From JAJKJG01 sp036556825 (lineage in GTDB: Bacteria; Pseudomonadota; Alphaproteobacteria; Rhizobiales; Beijerinckiaceae), in contig DATBIR010000297.1 of the NCBI GenBank assembly GCA_036556825.1, positions 1 through 64,000 of the forward strand: DNA of 64,000 nucleotides, read 5' to 3'. Under the pieces are notes generated by a model that saw nothing but the letters and a program-made list of their open reading frames with translations, ran no database searches and was not told the DNA's origin. The position numbers were made by a program, and so were the translations under genes. Below are positions 44,880 through 53,974 of the stretch, piece after piece; the stretch's first letter is position 1; each line of letters opens with the position of its first letter.

Positions 44880-44943
44880 GCGGCTGCGCGCCGGCGGCAT
44901 TGTGCAACAGCCGCCAGCGGCATCAGAGCCGTGCGGCCGGCGA

Positions 44944-46035
44944 TCACAAGGCCGGCCGGTAGTCCTTGGGCGGCCACCATTGCTGGAATTTGTCCGGTTC
45001 AGGCAGCCCGAGCTGCTCGGCGCTGCGCTGGCTCAAGCCCAGCTGCTTGAACAGGGAAGCGCGCGTTGTCTCGAGCTGCGCCGCTTTCTTGTCGATCTCG
45101 GCGCCCGACACGAACTCCGGCTGAATGAAGCGTTGGTTCAGGGCCTTCTTCAGCGCGTCAGACGCCACGGCCTTGGCGATGGCTGCCTCGACCGCGCGCA
45201 GGATCGGCTGTGGCGTTTCGCGACGCAAGGCGATGTTGTAGACGGCGCCGAACGGCGCCAATGCAGCCGCTTCGGGGACATATTTGGACACCGGCTCGAG
45301 CTCGGTCTTGGCGTCGATTTTGACGGGATCAGCCGTGAACGTAGCGAGGTGCCGCAACTTTCCCGAGCGGATGAACTGGATCTGTTCATGCAGGCCGCTT
45401 CCTGCAATATCCACTTCGCGCTGCACCGCGGCGATCGTGGCGGGGGCGCCTCCGTCGAACGGTACGTTCGAGAAGTCGAAGCCGGCCTTGGATGCGACGA
45501 GGGCCATCGCTTCGTGCCAGAGACCGCCAAGCCCGTCCGACGACACGCGCAGCTTGCCCGGGTTGGCCTTGGCAAAGTTGATCACGTCCTGGAATGTCTT
45601 GAACTGCGAATCCGGATGGGTTGCCCAGCTGGCGAGCGAGGTGGCCATCTGGAAGAACTGGAAGTCCTTCCATGAAACGGCAGTGTCGATCCCGCGGATG
45701 CGCGGATAGTCGAGGAAGCCCCCGGCGCCGAGCCAGGTATAGCCATCGGCCGGTTGCGACAGAACGTATTGCGTGGCTACGGAGCCGAGCGCACCGGTTG
45801 TGTTCGTGGCGTTGATCCGCACGCCGAGGATTGGCTCGATCTCCTTGAGGACCGTGCGGATGACCGCGTCGGTGCCGCCTCCGGCCGCGAACTGGATGAC
45901 GACCTGGATGGGGCGTTCCGGCTTCCAGCTTCCCTGGGCTGCTGCGGGCGCGATGCCTTTGCCGGCCAATCCTGTGGCTGCGCCGAATCCTGCGGCCGAC
46001 AGCAGGAATCCGCGCCTGTGGGGGTATCTGTGCAT
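44944..46035 (-). CDS. Tripartite tricarboxylate transporter binding protein, TctC type (second)
   Basis: The 363-residue protein has a Tat-like signal (HRRGFLLSAAGFGAATGLAG, processed after APAAAQ). The mature start GSWKPERPIQVVIQFAAGGG is a typical Bug opening with the GGGTD phosphate-like loop. The C-terminal 40 residues are longer than usual and charged (LPEPDKFQQWWPPKDY). A GAGGAGAGGAC ribosome site precedes the ATG. This is the TctC closest to tctBA (4.3 kb) and the likelier partner. Confidence 0.85.
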   Translation of the reverse strand: MHRYPHRRGFLLSAAGFGAATGLAGKGIAPAAAQGSWKPERPIQVVIQFAAGGGTDAVIRTVLKEIEPILGVRINATNTTGALGSVATQYVLSQPADGYTWLGAGGFLDYPRIRGIDTAVSWKDFQFFQMATSLASWATHPDSQFKTFQDVINFAKANPGKLRVSSDGLGGLWHEAMALVASKAGFDFSNVPFDGGAPATIAAVQREVDIAGSGLHEQIQFIRSGKLRHLATFTADPVKIDAKTELEPVSKYVPEAAALAPFGAVYNIALRRETPQPILRAVEAAIAKAVASDALKKALNQRFIQPEFVSGAEIDKKAAQLETTRASLFKQLGLSQRSAEQLGLPEPDKFQQWWPPKDYRPAL

Positions 46036-46123
46036 TTGTCCTCTCCTCGTCTGGCTCCCTTGCGTTTCGCGACACACGCCGCCAGGCTTGGCTCGGATCG
46101 GGCGGACAAGGGGTCCGCTTGGC

Positions 46124-47446
46124 TCAGATGACCACCGTGCCCGACGGCTGATTGTTACGCACCTCGCTGCGGCTTTTCGTGCAGACATCATGCGCCGCGC
46201 GGATGAAAACCTCGGCGCCGCGCGTGAGATCGACGACGCTCACATGCTCCCCTTCCTTTGGATAATATCCTGAGCCGCCGCCGCGCATGCGCCCTTGCGG
46301 CCCGTAGCAGATGGCTGGGATTCCTGCGCGGGTCAGTGGCGCCGTATCGGCATACCATCCGTCCCATGTAATCTCCGGCCGGGCGCCCCACGTTGCCTCG
46401 TGGGCGGCGGCTATCGAGCGCACGACATACTCGTTCGTGGAGACCTCCGCGGTGTGCGCGATCTGGACCACCTCGACTTCGATCGCGAGCGTCGGGTTCT
46501 CCCGCTGCAGCTTGCGCGCGCACTCGCGGACGCCGTCGACGATCTCCACGTGCTCCTGTCCCGGCATGATGCCCACCTCGAGATAGAGACGGCAGAAGCT
46601 CGGCAGCTTCGTTGGCCGGAAGGGATGGCCACCCTCGATTGCGATGATGTTCACGTTGCCCGCGGGCTCGCCCTTGTACTGGCAGCCGCAGAGATAGTGC
46701 TCTCCCCAGGCCTTGAGCGCGGGGATCGCCGTCAGCATCTTTTCGATCGCGTCTTCGCCCGGCTTCACTTGGACGGTCGAGCCTCCGCGACGGTACGTGG
46801 CGCCCGGATTGCCGCGGGTCGTGAGTTCCATGAAGACGTAGCCGCCGGACGCGACCGAAATCCTGTTCGAGGTCGGCTCGGGAATGACGACCATGTCGGC
46901 GGAAATGCCGTTGGCAACCATGAAGCGGGCGCCGACGCCGCACCCCCGGTATCTTGACCCCTGATACTGTGCGACGTTCGCATGGCATGTTTCGCCGACG
47001 ACGCCTGCGATGAGCAGGTCGCCGGGCAGGCGTGCCTTCGCCCTGGCAAGTGCTTCGACGGCGATGATCGCAGAAGCGTGACCGCCCTTCATGTTGTACG
47101 CGCCGAGACCATGAATCCACTCGCCGTCCGTCCAGGCCTTCGGCTGGTATCCGGGACCGAGGTCGCGAATGCCCTCTTCATCTCCCCCATAGGCGCTGTC
47201 GAGATGCCCGGCATACATCAGCCGGGCGCCGTTGCCGGTACCTTCGAGCAGGCCGTAGACATTGTATCGGTTGGGCTCGACTTCCTGCAGCCGGGTCTTG
47301 AGCCCCACGGCGCCGAACCTGTTTGCCAGATATTCGGCGAGGGCCTTCTCTCCCCCGACCGGGCTCGGGATATCGATCATCTGCGTGACCAGCTCCGCGA
47401 CGGAATCCTGAGTCACATGGCCGATCGCATCCTCAACTAAGCTCAT
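46124..47446 (-). CDS. M20 family hydrolase (deacylase/peptidase) with altered metal motif
   Basis: The 440-residue cytosolic enzyme has the M20 fold with YAGHLDSAYGG (first His/Asp), then GLGAYNMKGG, where the bridging Asp of the usual DMKGG is Asn, then VVGETCH in place of the common GEEE. A lid domain with GNPGATYRRGG follows, and a late His in KEGEHVSVVD. It may cleave an N-acyl or amide bond. The ATG at 47446 has GGCGGGA 7 nt upstream; 47467 is an alternative. It sits in the amidase/Tct block and is preceded by an ATAC-N7-GTAT site. Confidence 0.83.
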   Translation of the reverse strand: MSLVEDAIGHVTQDSVAELVTQMIDIPSPVGGEKALAEYLANRFGAVGLKTRLQEVEPNRYNVYGLLEGTGNGARLMYAGHLDSAYGGDEEGIRDLGPGYQPKAWTDGEWIHGLGAYNMKGGHASAIIAVEALARAKARLPGDLLIAGVVGETCHANVAQYQGSRYRGCGVGARFMVANGISADMVVIPEPTSNRISVASGGYVFMELTTRGNPGATYRRGGSTVQVKPGEDAIEKMLTAIPALKAWGEHYLCGCQYKGEPAGNVNIIAIEGGHPFRPTKLPSFCRLYLEVGIMPGQEHVEIVDGVRECARKLQRENPTLAIEVEVVQIAHTAEVSTNEYVVRSIAAAHEATWGARPEITWDGWYADTAPLTRAGIPAICYGPQGRMRGGGSGYYPKEGEHVSVVDLTRGAEVFIRAAHDVCTKSRSEVRNNQPSGTVVI

Positions 47447-47552
47447 GCAAATTCCCGCCTTCGCCATGCACGCGGATTCGTCCGCATGCGTACGAGTTGG
47501 ACAACATGAGAAGTGATGCCATCCGGCATTCCCCGTTGCAATCGTAGCCGCC

Positions 47553-47567
47553 ATACAAAAAAGGTAT
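47553..47567. promoter_or_regulatory. ATAC-N7-GTAT site (LysR-type operator consensus)
   Basis: ATAC (47553-47556) and GTAT (47564-47567) flank AAAAAAG about 110 bp upstream of the M20 hydrolase start. ATAC-N7-GTAT is the recognition consensus of LysR-type regulators of the CatM/BenM/CbnR kind. A LysR gene lies at 49166 in the same block. Confidence 0.55.
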
Positions 47568-47644
47568 CAAAAGAGAACAAACTCGGCATCGCCGCGCCTC
47601 TACAGTCTAGCGCAAGTTGACGGCGTCTTCTTCCCAGTCGCCGC

Positions 47645-49066
47645 TCATGGCTCGGAAGTCGCGCGCAACTGTTGCAAGCGATCGGTCAGGCAGCACCTCA
47701 GCGACTGCTCCAATGCGTGCGCGGCCCGCAGGACGAGGGCATCGGCGAAGCGCTTGCCGACGATCTGCAGTGCGGCAGGAAGTGACGTAGGCGTGAGGCC
47801 GCACGGAACTGACGCCGCCGGTTGCTGGGTAAGGTTGAACGGATACGTGAAGGGCGTCCAATCAAGCCACGCAGCGAAGCGGCTCTGCGCGGGCGTCTCG
47901 CTCCCGAGCGCGAATGGAAGAATCGGCACGGTCGGCGTGACGAGAAGATCGACCCGCTCGTGAAGCAGGTTGAGCTTTGTCGCGAGCTGCTCACGCGCCA
48001 GCTGCGCGGCGCGGAACTGCGTCGCGGAGACGCGTTCCCCTGCCTCCGCCATGCGAACGAGGCCGGCGTCGACAAGATGGTGATCCGCGGCTGGGATGGA
48101 CTGCAGCAACAGGGCGCAGCCGACCTGCCATTGGATTTCGATCTGGCTCCGCGCTTCCGTGAGATCGAGATCGATGTCGTCGACATGGGCGCCGAGCTCC
48201 TGCAGGTTGCGCGCGGCCAGGTCGGTCAGACGACGAATGTCCGGATCAGTCGGGAAGTCCGCGTCCGCCACATAGCCGATCCGCAGTCCTGCGAGGTCGG
48301 TGCAGGCCGGCATGTCGAGAGATCGTGCGCAGGATGGCGCCGCAACGCCGTCGCGCGGGTCTGCGCCGCTCATGATTGCAAGCATCCCGGCGGCGTCGCG
48401 GACGGTCCGCGCGATCGGCCCGTGGTGTCCGAGGCCGCTGAACACGCTCGCGGGAAACAACGGTACGACGCCATAGGTCGGTTTGAAGCCGACTACGCCG
48501 CAGAATGCCGCGGGTATCCGGATCGACCCGGCCGCATCGGACGCGGCGTGCCAGACACCGAGGCCAAAGGCCGCGGCGACGCCGGCGCCCGCGCTGCTGC
48601 CTCCTGGCGTCAGGCGGGGGTCCCATGGATTTCGCGTCTCGCCATGCCTCGGGCTGTCGCCGAGGCCCTTCCAGCCGAATTCCGGCGTCGTCGTTTTCCC
48701 GACGAAGACTGCCCCGGCCTCCCGCAGGCGCGCGACGCAGGCGGTATCGGATGTCCAGGGCTGGTCGGGGCTGACGGTCTTCGACCCGCATAGGGTGGGC
48801 CATGACCTTATCTGCATCACATCCTTGATGGTCGTCGGGATGCCGTCCCCCGGTCCGAGCGGCGCATCCCGCAGCCATCGGCTCTCCGAGCTCCTGGCCA
48901 TCTCCATCGTCACGTCCGGGTTGATGGACGCGAAGGCGTTAAACCGAGGGTTCAGATGGTCGATCCGGGCGAGGACCGCCGTGGCGACCTCCACTGGTGA
49001 CACGGCGCGAGAGTGGTATGCTTCATGAAGTTCACGCGCGGATAAATCGCAAAGTTCGTCACTCAT
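47645..49066 (-). CDS. Amidase (amidase signature family), second copy
   Basis: The 473-residue amidase has its Lys in IPTTIKDVMQIR, cis-Ser in TPGGSSAGAGVAAAFG, nucleophilic Ser in ASDAAGSIRIPAAFCG and VVGFKPTYG. It is only distantly similar to the first amidase in this block. ATG 49066 follows GGAGA. It is divergent from the LysR gene (99 bp between starts), the classic arrangement for a regulated target. The reaction is hydrolysis of an aryl or alkyl amide; substrate unknown. Confidence 0.87.
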   Translation of the reverse strand: MSDELCDLSARELHEAYHSRAVSPVEVATAVLARIDHLNPRFNAFASINPDVTMEMARSSESRWLRDAPLGPGDGIPTTIKDVMQIRSWPTLCGSKTVSPDQPWTSDTACVARLREAGAVFVGKTTTPEFGWKGLGDSPRHGETRNPWDPRLTPGGSSAGAGVAAAFGLGVWHAASDAAGSIRIPAAFCGVVGFKPTYGVVPLFPASVFSGLGHHGPIARTVRDAAGMLAIMSGADPRDGVAAPSCARSLDMPACTDLAGLRIGYVADADFPTDPDIRRLTDLAARNLQELGAHVDDIDLDLTEARSQIEIQWQVGCALLLQSIPAADHHLVDAGLVRMAEAGERVSATQFRAAQLAREQLATKLNLLHERVDLLVTPTVPILPFALGSETPAQSRFAAWLDWTPFTYPFNLTQQPAASVPCGLTPTSLPAALQIVGKRFADALVLRAAHALEQSLRCCLTDRLQQLRATSEP

Positions 49067-49165
49067 GAATTCTCTCCGGCGAGGGGGGCGCATCGGGTAG
49101 CGGTTCTGCATGCGCCGTTCGACAGATGCCGGCGCCGTGGAGATGTGTACCAGAGAAACAAGGCC

Positions 49166-50092
49166 ATGGATCGTAAGAAGCTTCTCTACTTCGCCAGGAT
49201 TGCCGAGTGTGGCAGCTTCACAAAAGCGGCCGCCCAGCTGCGAATCGCCCAGCCGGCGCTGAGCCGCCAAATCGCGCTGCTCGAGCAGGAACTCGGCGCC
49301 GAGCTTTTCACGCGGATGGGCAGGCATGTCCGCTTGACGGACGCCGGCGAGGTTCTTCTTCGCCACGCCCACAGGATCAACAAGGCTTTCGATCTCGCGC
49401 GCGAGGAGATGCAGACCCGGGCCTCGTCGCCCAAGGGACGCGTGATCGTGGGGGCGCCGCCGTCCTTGAGTTGCATGCTGACGCCGCGGATCCTCACCAG
49501 GCTGCGGCACGAACTGCCTGACGTCTCGCTGACCATTCGGGAAGGTACGAGCCTGTTCCTGGAGCGGTCGATCATCGAGGCCGATCTGGACCTCGGCATC
49601 GTTGCCGAGGAGTTCAGCGGACCGGGCATCGACAGGCATTGCCTGGGGCACGAGGACATCGCGCTGATCGGACGCCCGGACGTCATCGACAAGCTGCGCC
49701 GCGACGGCGCGCGCTGGTGGCGCACGATGCCGTTGCTGATGACCTGCCAGGTGAGCTGTCTGGTGCGGTCCGTGATCCCGGACAAGCTGGAGAATGTCTA
49801 CTGGGTCGAGATGGACGCGATCCATGCCATCAAGGAGATGACGAACCTCGGGCACGGCGTCACGCTCTGCCCGGTCGGGTTCTTCCGCAGTGAGATCGAG
49901 ACACGGCAAGTCGCCGTCGCAAGCATGGGGGACATCACCCGCCCGATCATCCTCGTGGGCTCGGCGTCGCGACCCCGTTCACGCGCGGTCGAGGCGGTGG
50001 CGCAGATTCTCCGCACGGAAGTGGAGAAATTCTTCCAGGCCGGAGCATTTGCGGCGCATGCCCCCGTCGAGATCGCGCCGCCTGAATGTTGA
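49166..50092 (+). CDS. LysR-family transcriptional regulator
   Basis: The 308-residue protein has an N-terminal winged helix-turn-helix (residues 1-60: FARIAECGSFTKAAAQLRIAQPALSRQIALLE, abridged) and a C-terminal type 2 periplasmic-binding-like effector domain beginning about residue 90 (GRVIVGAPPSL). The start was placed at ATG 49166; an in-frame GTG at 49145 would add seven residues. It is divergent from the second amidase and upstream of tctBA. It probably senses the transported or hydrolysed compound and controls the block. Confidence 0.9.
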   Translation: MDRKKLLYFARIAECGSFTKAAAQLRIAQPALSRQIALLEQELGAELFTRMGRHVRLTDAGEVLLRHAHRINKAFDLAREEMQTRASSPKGRVIVGAPPSLSCMLTPRILTRLRHELPDVSLTIREGTSLFLERSIIEADLDLGIVAEEFSGPGIDRHCLGHEDIALIGRPDVIDKLRRDGARWWRTMPLLMTCQVSCLVRSVIPDKLENVYWVEMDAIHAIKEMTNLGHGVTLCPVGFFRSEIETRQVAVASMGDITRPIILVGSASRPRSRAVEAVAQILRTEVEKFFQAGAFAAHAPVEIAPPEC

Positions 50093-50128
50093 TGGCGCTT
50101 TCCCCCGGGAACGCATCCATAACGCGAT

Positions 50129-50144
50129 TTATCGGGGCCGATAA
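50129..50144. promoter_or_regulatory. Palindrome upstream of tctBA
   Basis: TTATCGG and CCGATAA flank GG, a near-perfect 16-bp palindrome, within a pair of ATAACG direct repeats (50120-50125 and 50141-50146). It lies between the LysR gene and tctB, where an operator would be expected. The binding protein is unknown. Confidence 0.4.
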
Positions 50145-50374
50145 CGATTTTGTCTGGACCTCGGAATTGCGCGTCGGGCGCACGGGTGGAATATTCGGGC
50201 ATCGCTCTTGCGTTCGCTAGTTTTGACCGACTGGACAGGTCCGGAGGCGCATGGTCCCTGCATGCTGAGCACGTCTCGATCACCTGCAGTCGTGCGAGTG
50301 CGCTTCGCGCGGCAAAGCGGCGAAGGCGACGGCCCCGGTGATTGCAGCCGGTCTCTGCGGCAGAGAGGTGCGCG

Positions 50375-50824
50375 GTGGTATCGCTGATCGTAGTCTCGAC
50401 CATTTTGATCGGCGCCTTGGCAATGACGGTCGAATCCGTCCGCCTCCTCCGGGGCCCGCTTTCGACCTCGGCAGGGCTGTTTCCACTGATCGTTGCGATT
50501 GCGATTCTGGTGGTCGCCGGGCTCGTCATCATGGGTGATGTCCGTCGCTTGAGGAGCGCGACTGGGCCTGACGGCCCCGCTTCCGAGACGCTGACGGGGG
50601 ATCGGCGTGACTTCAAGCGCCTCGCGGCTTGGACGACCCTCAGCATTCTCTATGCCGTTGCCACTCCGATAGTCGGTTTCGAGATCGCAACTTTCGTGAT
50701 GCTGACCGTGGCCCTCAAGTTCTTCGGCAAAGCGAGCTGGCCGGTGGTGGCCACCGTTCCCATTGCCGTCGCGCTCATCCTGCCATTCGTCTTCCGCCAC
50801 TTGTTTCACACGTTGATTCCCTAA
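50375..50824 (+). CDS. tctB: Tripartite tricarboxylate transporter small membrane subunit, TctB type
   Basis: The 149-residue protein has four predicted helices: SLIVVSTILIGALAM, then GLFPLIVAIAILVVAGLVI, a hydrophilic loop with RLRSATGPDG, then two C-terminal helices ending FVFRHLFHTLIP. This matches the weakly conserved TctB subunit. The GTG start at 50375 is supported by GAGAGG 6 nt upstream; a TTG at 50342 is an alternative. Its gene precedes tctA by 26 bp. Confidence 0.82.
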   Translation: MVSLIVVSTILIGALAMTVESVRLLRGPLSTSAGLFPLIVAIAILVVAGLVIMGDVRRLRSATGPDGPASETLTGDRRDFKRLAAWTTLSILYAVATPIVGFEIATFVMLTVALKFFGKASWPVVATVPIAVALILPFVFRHLFHTLIP

Positions 50825-50850
50825 GGCAGCCGGCGAAACGAGAGCGATCC

Positions 50851-52362
50851 ATGGAGACCTTGCAGACGACGGTCGCGGCGATCCCCGAGGTTCTTAGCTG
50901 GTCCGTGCTGCTCTACACGCTTGGCGGGCTTGCGCTCGGCATCATCTGGGGTGCGATGCCGGCGCTATCCACCACGATGGCCATGGCGCTGCTGGTCGGA
51001 TTCTCAGCCGGCCTCAGTCTTAATGACGCGATCGCGTTCCTGCTCGCGGTCTATGTCGGGAGCGTCTACGGCGGTTCGATCTCGGCGATATGCATCAATA
51101 TTCCGGGAACGCCCGCTGCTGCCTGCACGGCCATGGAAGGTTACCCATTGTTCAGGCGCGGCGAGGGCGGGCGGGCGCTCGGAACGGCGATCATGGCGTC
51201 TTCATTGGGCAATGTCGTCGGCGCTCTCGTGCTGATCCTGCTCGTCCCCCACGTCGTCGATATCTCGATGGGCGTCGGCGCGTGGGAGATCTTCCTGCTC
51301 GGCCTGTGGGGGGTGATGATCAGCGGCTCCATTTCCGACGCGCCCCCCTTGAAGGGGTGGCTTGCGGGATTGATTGGATTGTCGCTGTCCTTCATCGGCG
51401 TCGATCCCATCTCCGGCGCTGCGCGCTTTACGTTCGGGTTGCCGTCACTTTACGGTGGGCTCAGTTTCGTCGCGGTCCTTATCGGCCTGTTCGGCTTCGC
51501 CGAGATCGCACGTGGCCTCATCTTCGAGAAGGATGGCGACCGTGCGGTGATGAACCGGATGTCCGTGCACTGGCGAGCCCTGGTCGAGAATATTCGTTCG
51601 ATTTTCGTCAGCAGCGGCATCGGCACGTTCATCGGCATCCTGCCTGCAGCGGGAGCCGATACCGCCGCGTATGTGTCTTACGCGGTGTCGCGACAAACCG
51701 CGTCGCCGGAGGAGGCGGCGCGCTATGGCAAGGGATCATATCGCGGCATCATCGCTGCCGACACATCCAACAGCTCGAGTATCGGCGGCTCGTTGCTCCC
51801 GACCATGATCCTCGCGGTGCCGGGCGCAACGGCCGACGCGGCCTTCATGGGAGCGCTGAACCTGCAAGGCGTCGCCGTCGGGCCGATGATCCAGATGTAT
51901 CATCCCGGCGTGCTGGAATTCACGCTGGCGTCGTTCCTCCTCACCAGCATCCTGTTCGGCTTCGTGGCCTACTCGCTCGCGCATCCCGCCGTCTATCTGC
52001 TGTCGATTCCAAGGCGGCTGCTGCTGCCGAGCATCCTGCCGATTTGTGTGCTCGGCGCCTTTGCCGCGCAGAACAGCATCAGCGATATCTATGTGATGGT
52101 TATCTTCGGCGTCACCGCCCTGATCCTGATGGCGGCAGGCATCCCGCTGGCGCCCTTGATCATGGGCGTGATCCTCGGCCCCCTTGTCGATCAGAACTTC
52201 CGCCGCGCCATTCTGATCTACGAGAACCAGGGCGTGTCGGATGTCTTGCTGCGCCCGGCTGGAACGTTGATGCTTCTCATCATTATTGCCACGATGGTCG
52301 GGCCGTTCCTGTTCAGGCGGCGGAAGGCGGCGTCGGCGGAGGTGCCATCCGCCGCGATGTAG
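50851..52362 (+). CDS. tctA: Tripartite tricarboxylate transporter large membrane subunit, TctA type
   Basis: The 503-residue, very hydrophobic protein has 11-12 predicted helices. Diagnostic TctA segments are GIIWGAMPALSTTMAMALLVGF (abridged), NIPGTPAAACTAMEGYPL and a repeat of the same motif in the C-half, SLLPTMILAVPGATADAAFMGAL (abridged). It is the secondary, ion-coupled permease that takes the ligand from a TctC protein. Neither TctC gene is adjacent; the closer is at 44944. Confidence 0.9.
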   Translation: METLQTTVAAIPEVLSWSVLLYTLGGLALGIIWGAMPALSTTMAMALLVGFSAGLSLNDAIAFLLAVYVGSVYGGSISAICINIPGTPAAACTAMEGYPLFRRGEGGRALGTAIMASSLGNVVGALVLILLVPHVVDISMGVGAWEIFLLGLWGVMISGSISDAPPLKGWLAGLIGLSLSFIGVDPISGAARFTFGLPSLYGGLSFVAVLIGLFGFAEIARGLIFEKDGDRAVMNRMSVHWRALVENIRSIFVSSGIGTFIGILPAAGADTAAYVSYAVSRQTASPEEAARYGKGSYRGIIAADTSNSSSIGGSLLPTMILAVPGATADAAFMGALNLQGVAVGPMIQMYHPGVLEFTLASFLLTSILFGFVAYSLAHPAVYLLSIPRRLLLPSILPICVLGAFAAQNSISDIYVMVIFGVTALILMAAGIPLAPLIMGVILGPLVDQNFRRAILIYENQGVSDVLLRPAGTLMLLIIIATMVGPFLFRRRKAASAEVPSAAM

Positions 52363-52454
52363 ACCGCGCCCCGATCGGCACTCCTCTTGCGAGTGCCTCA
52401 TCCGTCCTGACGCTCGGCTTGAGCACCGACAGGATGGGCCCCGCTGCGACGAGC

Positions 52455-52486
52455 GCGGGATCGATTCGGATCTTAATCGATCCCGC
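52455..52486. terminator. Hairpin between tctA and the alpha/beta hydrolase gene
   Basis: GCGGGATCGATT and AATCGATCCCGC form a perfect 12-bp stem with an 8-nt loop between two convergent genes. The core GATCGATTC resembles the second half of the palindromic intergenic element, so this may be a repeat-derived terminator. Confidence 0.6.
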
Positions 52487-52582
52487 TCCGTTTCTGATTG
52501 AGCCGCATGATCTTCCCGGCGAGCGGCATCTACGTCGCCCGATCGTGCTCCAGCCCGTCGATTTTGCGCTCCTATGTGGCCA

Positions 52583-53881
52583 TCACAATCGCGCATTGGT
52601 CCATTTGGCGATGTAGTCGTAGAGATTCCTGGTCGCGTTGTCGTAAGACCGGCCCGTCGCCGCAGAACAGGGCTTGCACGGCGTCATGCCGTGCACGGCG
52701 CCTTCCACCACGATGAAATCCTTGTCCTTGCTGGCAGAGCGGTCGAAGATGAGTTCGCCGTCGGTGATGAAATAGTGTGCGCCCATCGCGGCGACGAGCG
52801 TTGGCACGGTGATGGACTCGACCGCGCACGGCGTCGAGTTGTTGCTCGAGCACCAGTCGACGCCGTCGAGCGAATGCGTCGCCCTGATGGCGTTGGCGCT
52901 CAGGAATGAGTTCACCGTCAGGAACAGGCTGCCGTCGAGCGTCGCGTCGCGCTTGGCGTTGCCCGGCGTCGGGACGCGGACGGTCCTGATCACCTCGGTG
53001 CTGATCGTGCCGTCGTCCTTGAGCAGTTTCTGCGGCCGCGTGGTGCAGCAATGCACGCCGGTCGAAACATCGGACAGGCGGGCGCGGTCGCGATAGGCGG
53101 CGAAGACGTCGTCATCCGAGGTCGTGTGCTTGCCTTGTCTGATGGCCTCGCGGATTTTCGTCGCCTTGTCGATCAGCCGGTTCATCCGCGCGGCCTGCGC
53201 CTTGAAGTAGCGCTCCTGGAATTCCTGCGAATAGGTCGAGTCGCCATTGGGATTGAAGCCGTTCTTCGCATCCCACGGGTTCAGGCCGGCATCGAGTTCG
53301 TTGGGCCTGTTTTCGTCGGTGACGGCGGGGTTCAGGCTGCGCAACGCATTGACCGTGTTGCCGGGATGGGCGTCGAGCAGGACGAGCGCGTCGGCGGCGG
53401 GCAAGCCGGCAAGATCGTTGCCGCACTGCGTGAGCTTGTTGGGGCCCTGGCAGTAGGCCGGGCCCTTCTCGGCGACGGCCTGGTAGAAGGACGTCGACGG
53501 CCCTCCGCCGGAATGGCCGATCAGCACCACCTTCTGGATGCCCGGCTGCTTCTTCAGGAACGCGACGCCCTGTTTGATGTCGAGGGCGATCTCCTCGAAA
53601 TTGACCGCCGCTTCGTTGTTGTCGGAGCGCGGATTCATGCCGAGCACCATGAAGCCGCGCCGCGCAAGCTCGCGGTTGGCGATCGAGTTCATGAAGTTCG
53701 ACGTGCGGTGAACCACCAGGAAGGCGATGCGCGCGGCAGGTCCCGCATCCGGCGCGTAGAGCGCCCCTTTGGTCGCCGAGGGCGTGAACTGGATGTAGCG
53801 CGGGTTGCTCTGGGCGGCGGCGGCGCCCGCCATCAGCACCAATCCCGTTGCAACGACGCAGGCGCGCAGCAGCTTGCTCAT
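52583..53881 (-). CDS. Exported alpha/beta hydrolase
   Basis: The 432-residue protein has a signal peptide (residues 1-23, ending AAAAQ). The nucleophile elbow is VVLIGHSGGGPST (Ser of GHSGG, about residue 122), an acidic residue lies in VLLDAHPGN, and a late His in VEGAVHGMTPC. Several Cys (CNQC-like CHCC, WCSS, CKPC) could form disulfides in the periplasm. The substrate is unknown; esterase or lactonase activity would be typical. It lies 93 bp downstream of the HerA-type gene on the same strand. Confidence 0.8.
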   Translation of the reverse strand: MSKLLRACVVATGLVLMAGAAAAQSNPRYIQFTPSATKGALYAPDAGPAARIAFLVVHRTSNFMNSIANRELARRGFMVLGMNPRSDNNEAAVNFEEIALDIKQGVAFLKKQPGIQKVVLIGHSGGGPSTSFYQAVAEKGPAYCQGPNKLTQCGNDLAGLPAADALVLLDAHPGNTVNALRSLNPAVTDENRPNELDAGLNPWDAKNGFNPNGDSTYSQEFQERYFKAQAARMNRLIDKATKIREAIRQGKHTTSDDDVFAAYRDRARLSDVSTGVHCCTTRPQKLLKDDGTISTEVIRTVRVPTPGNAKRDATLDGSLFLTVNSFLSANAIRATHSLDGVDWCSSNNSTPCAVESITVPTLVAAMGAHYFITDGELIFDRSASKDKDFIVVEGAVHGMTPCKPCSAATGRSYDNATRNLYDYIAKWTNARL

Positions 53882-53974
53882 TGGACCCTCCCTTGGCTCC
53901 GCGAATTGCCGCTTTTTAGCGAGGGCGTCATCGGGATTGAAGAGACGCTTCAGGACGCCTCGGTCACGATCGGG

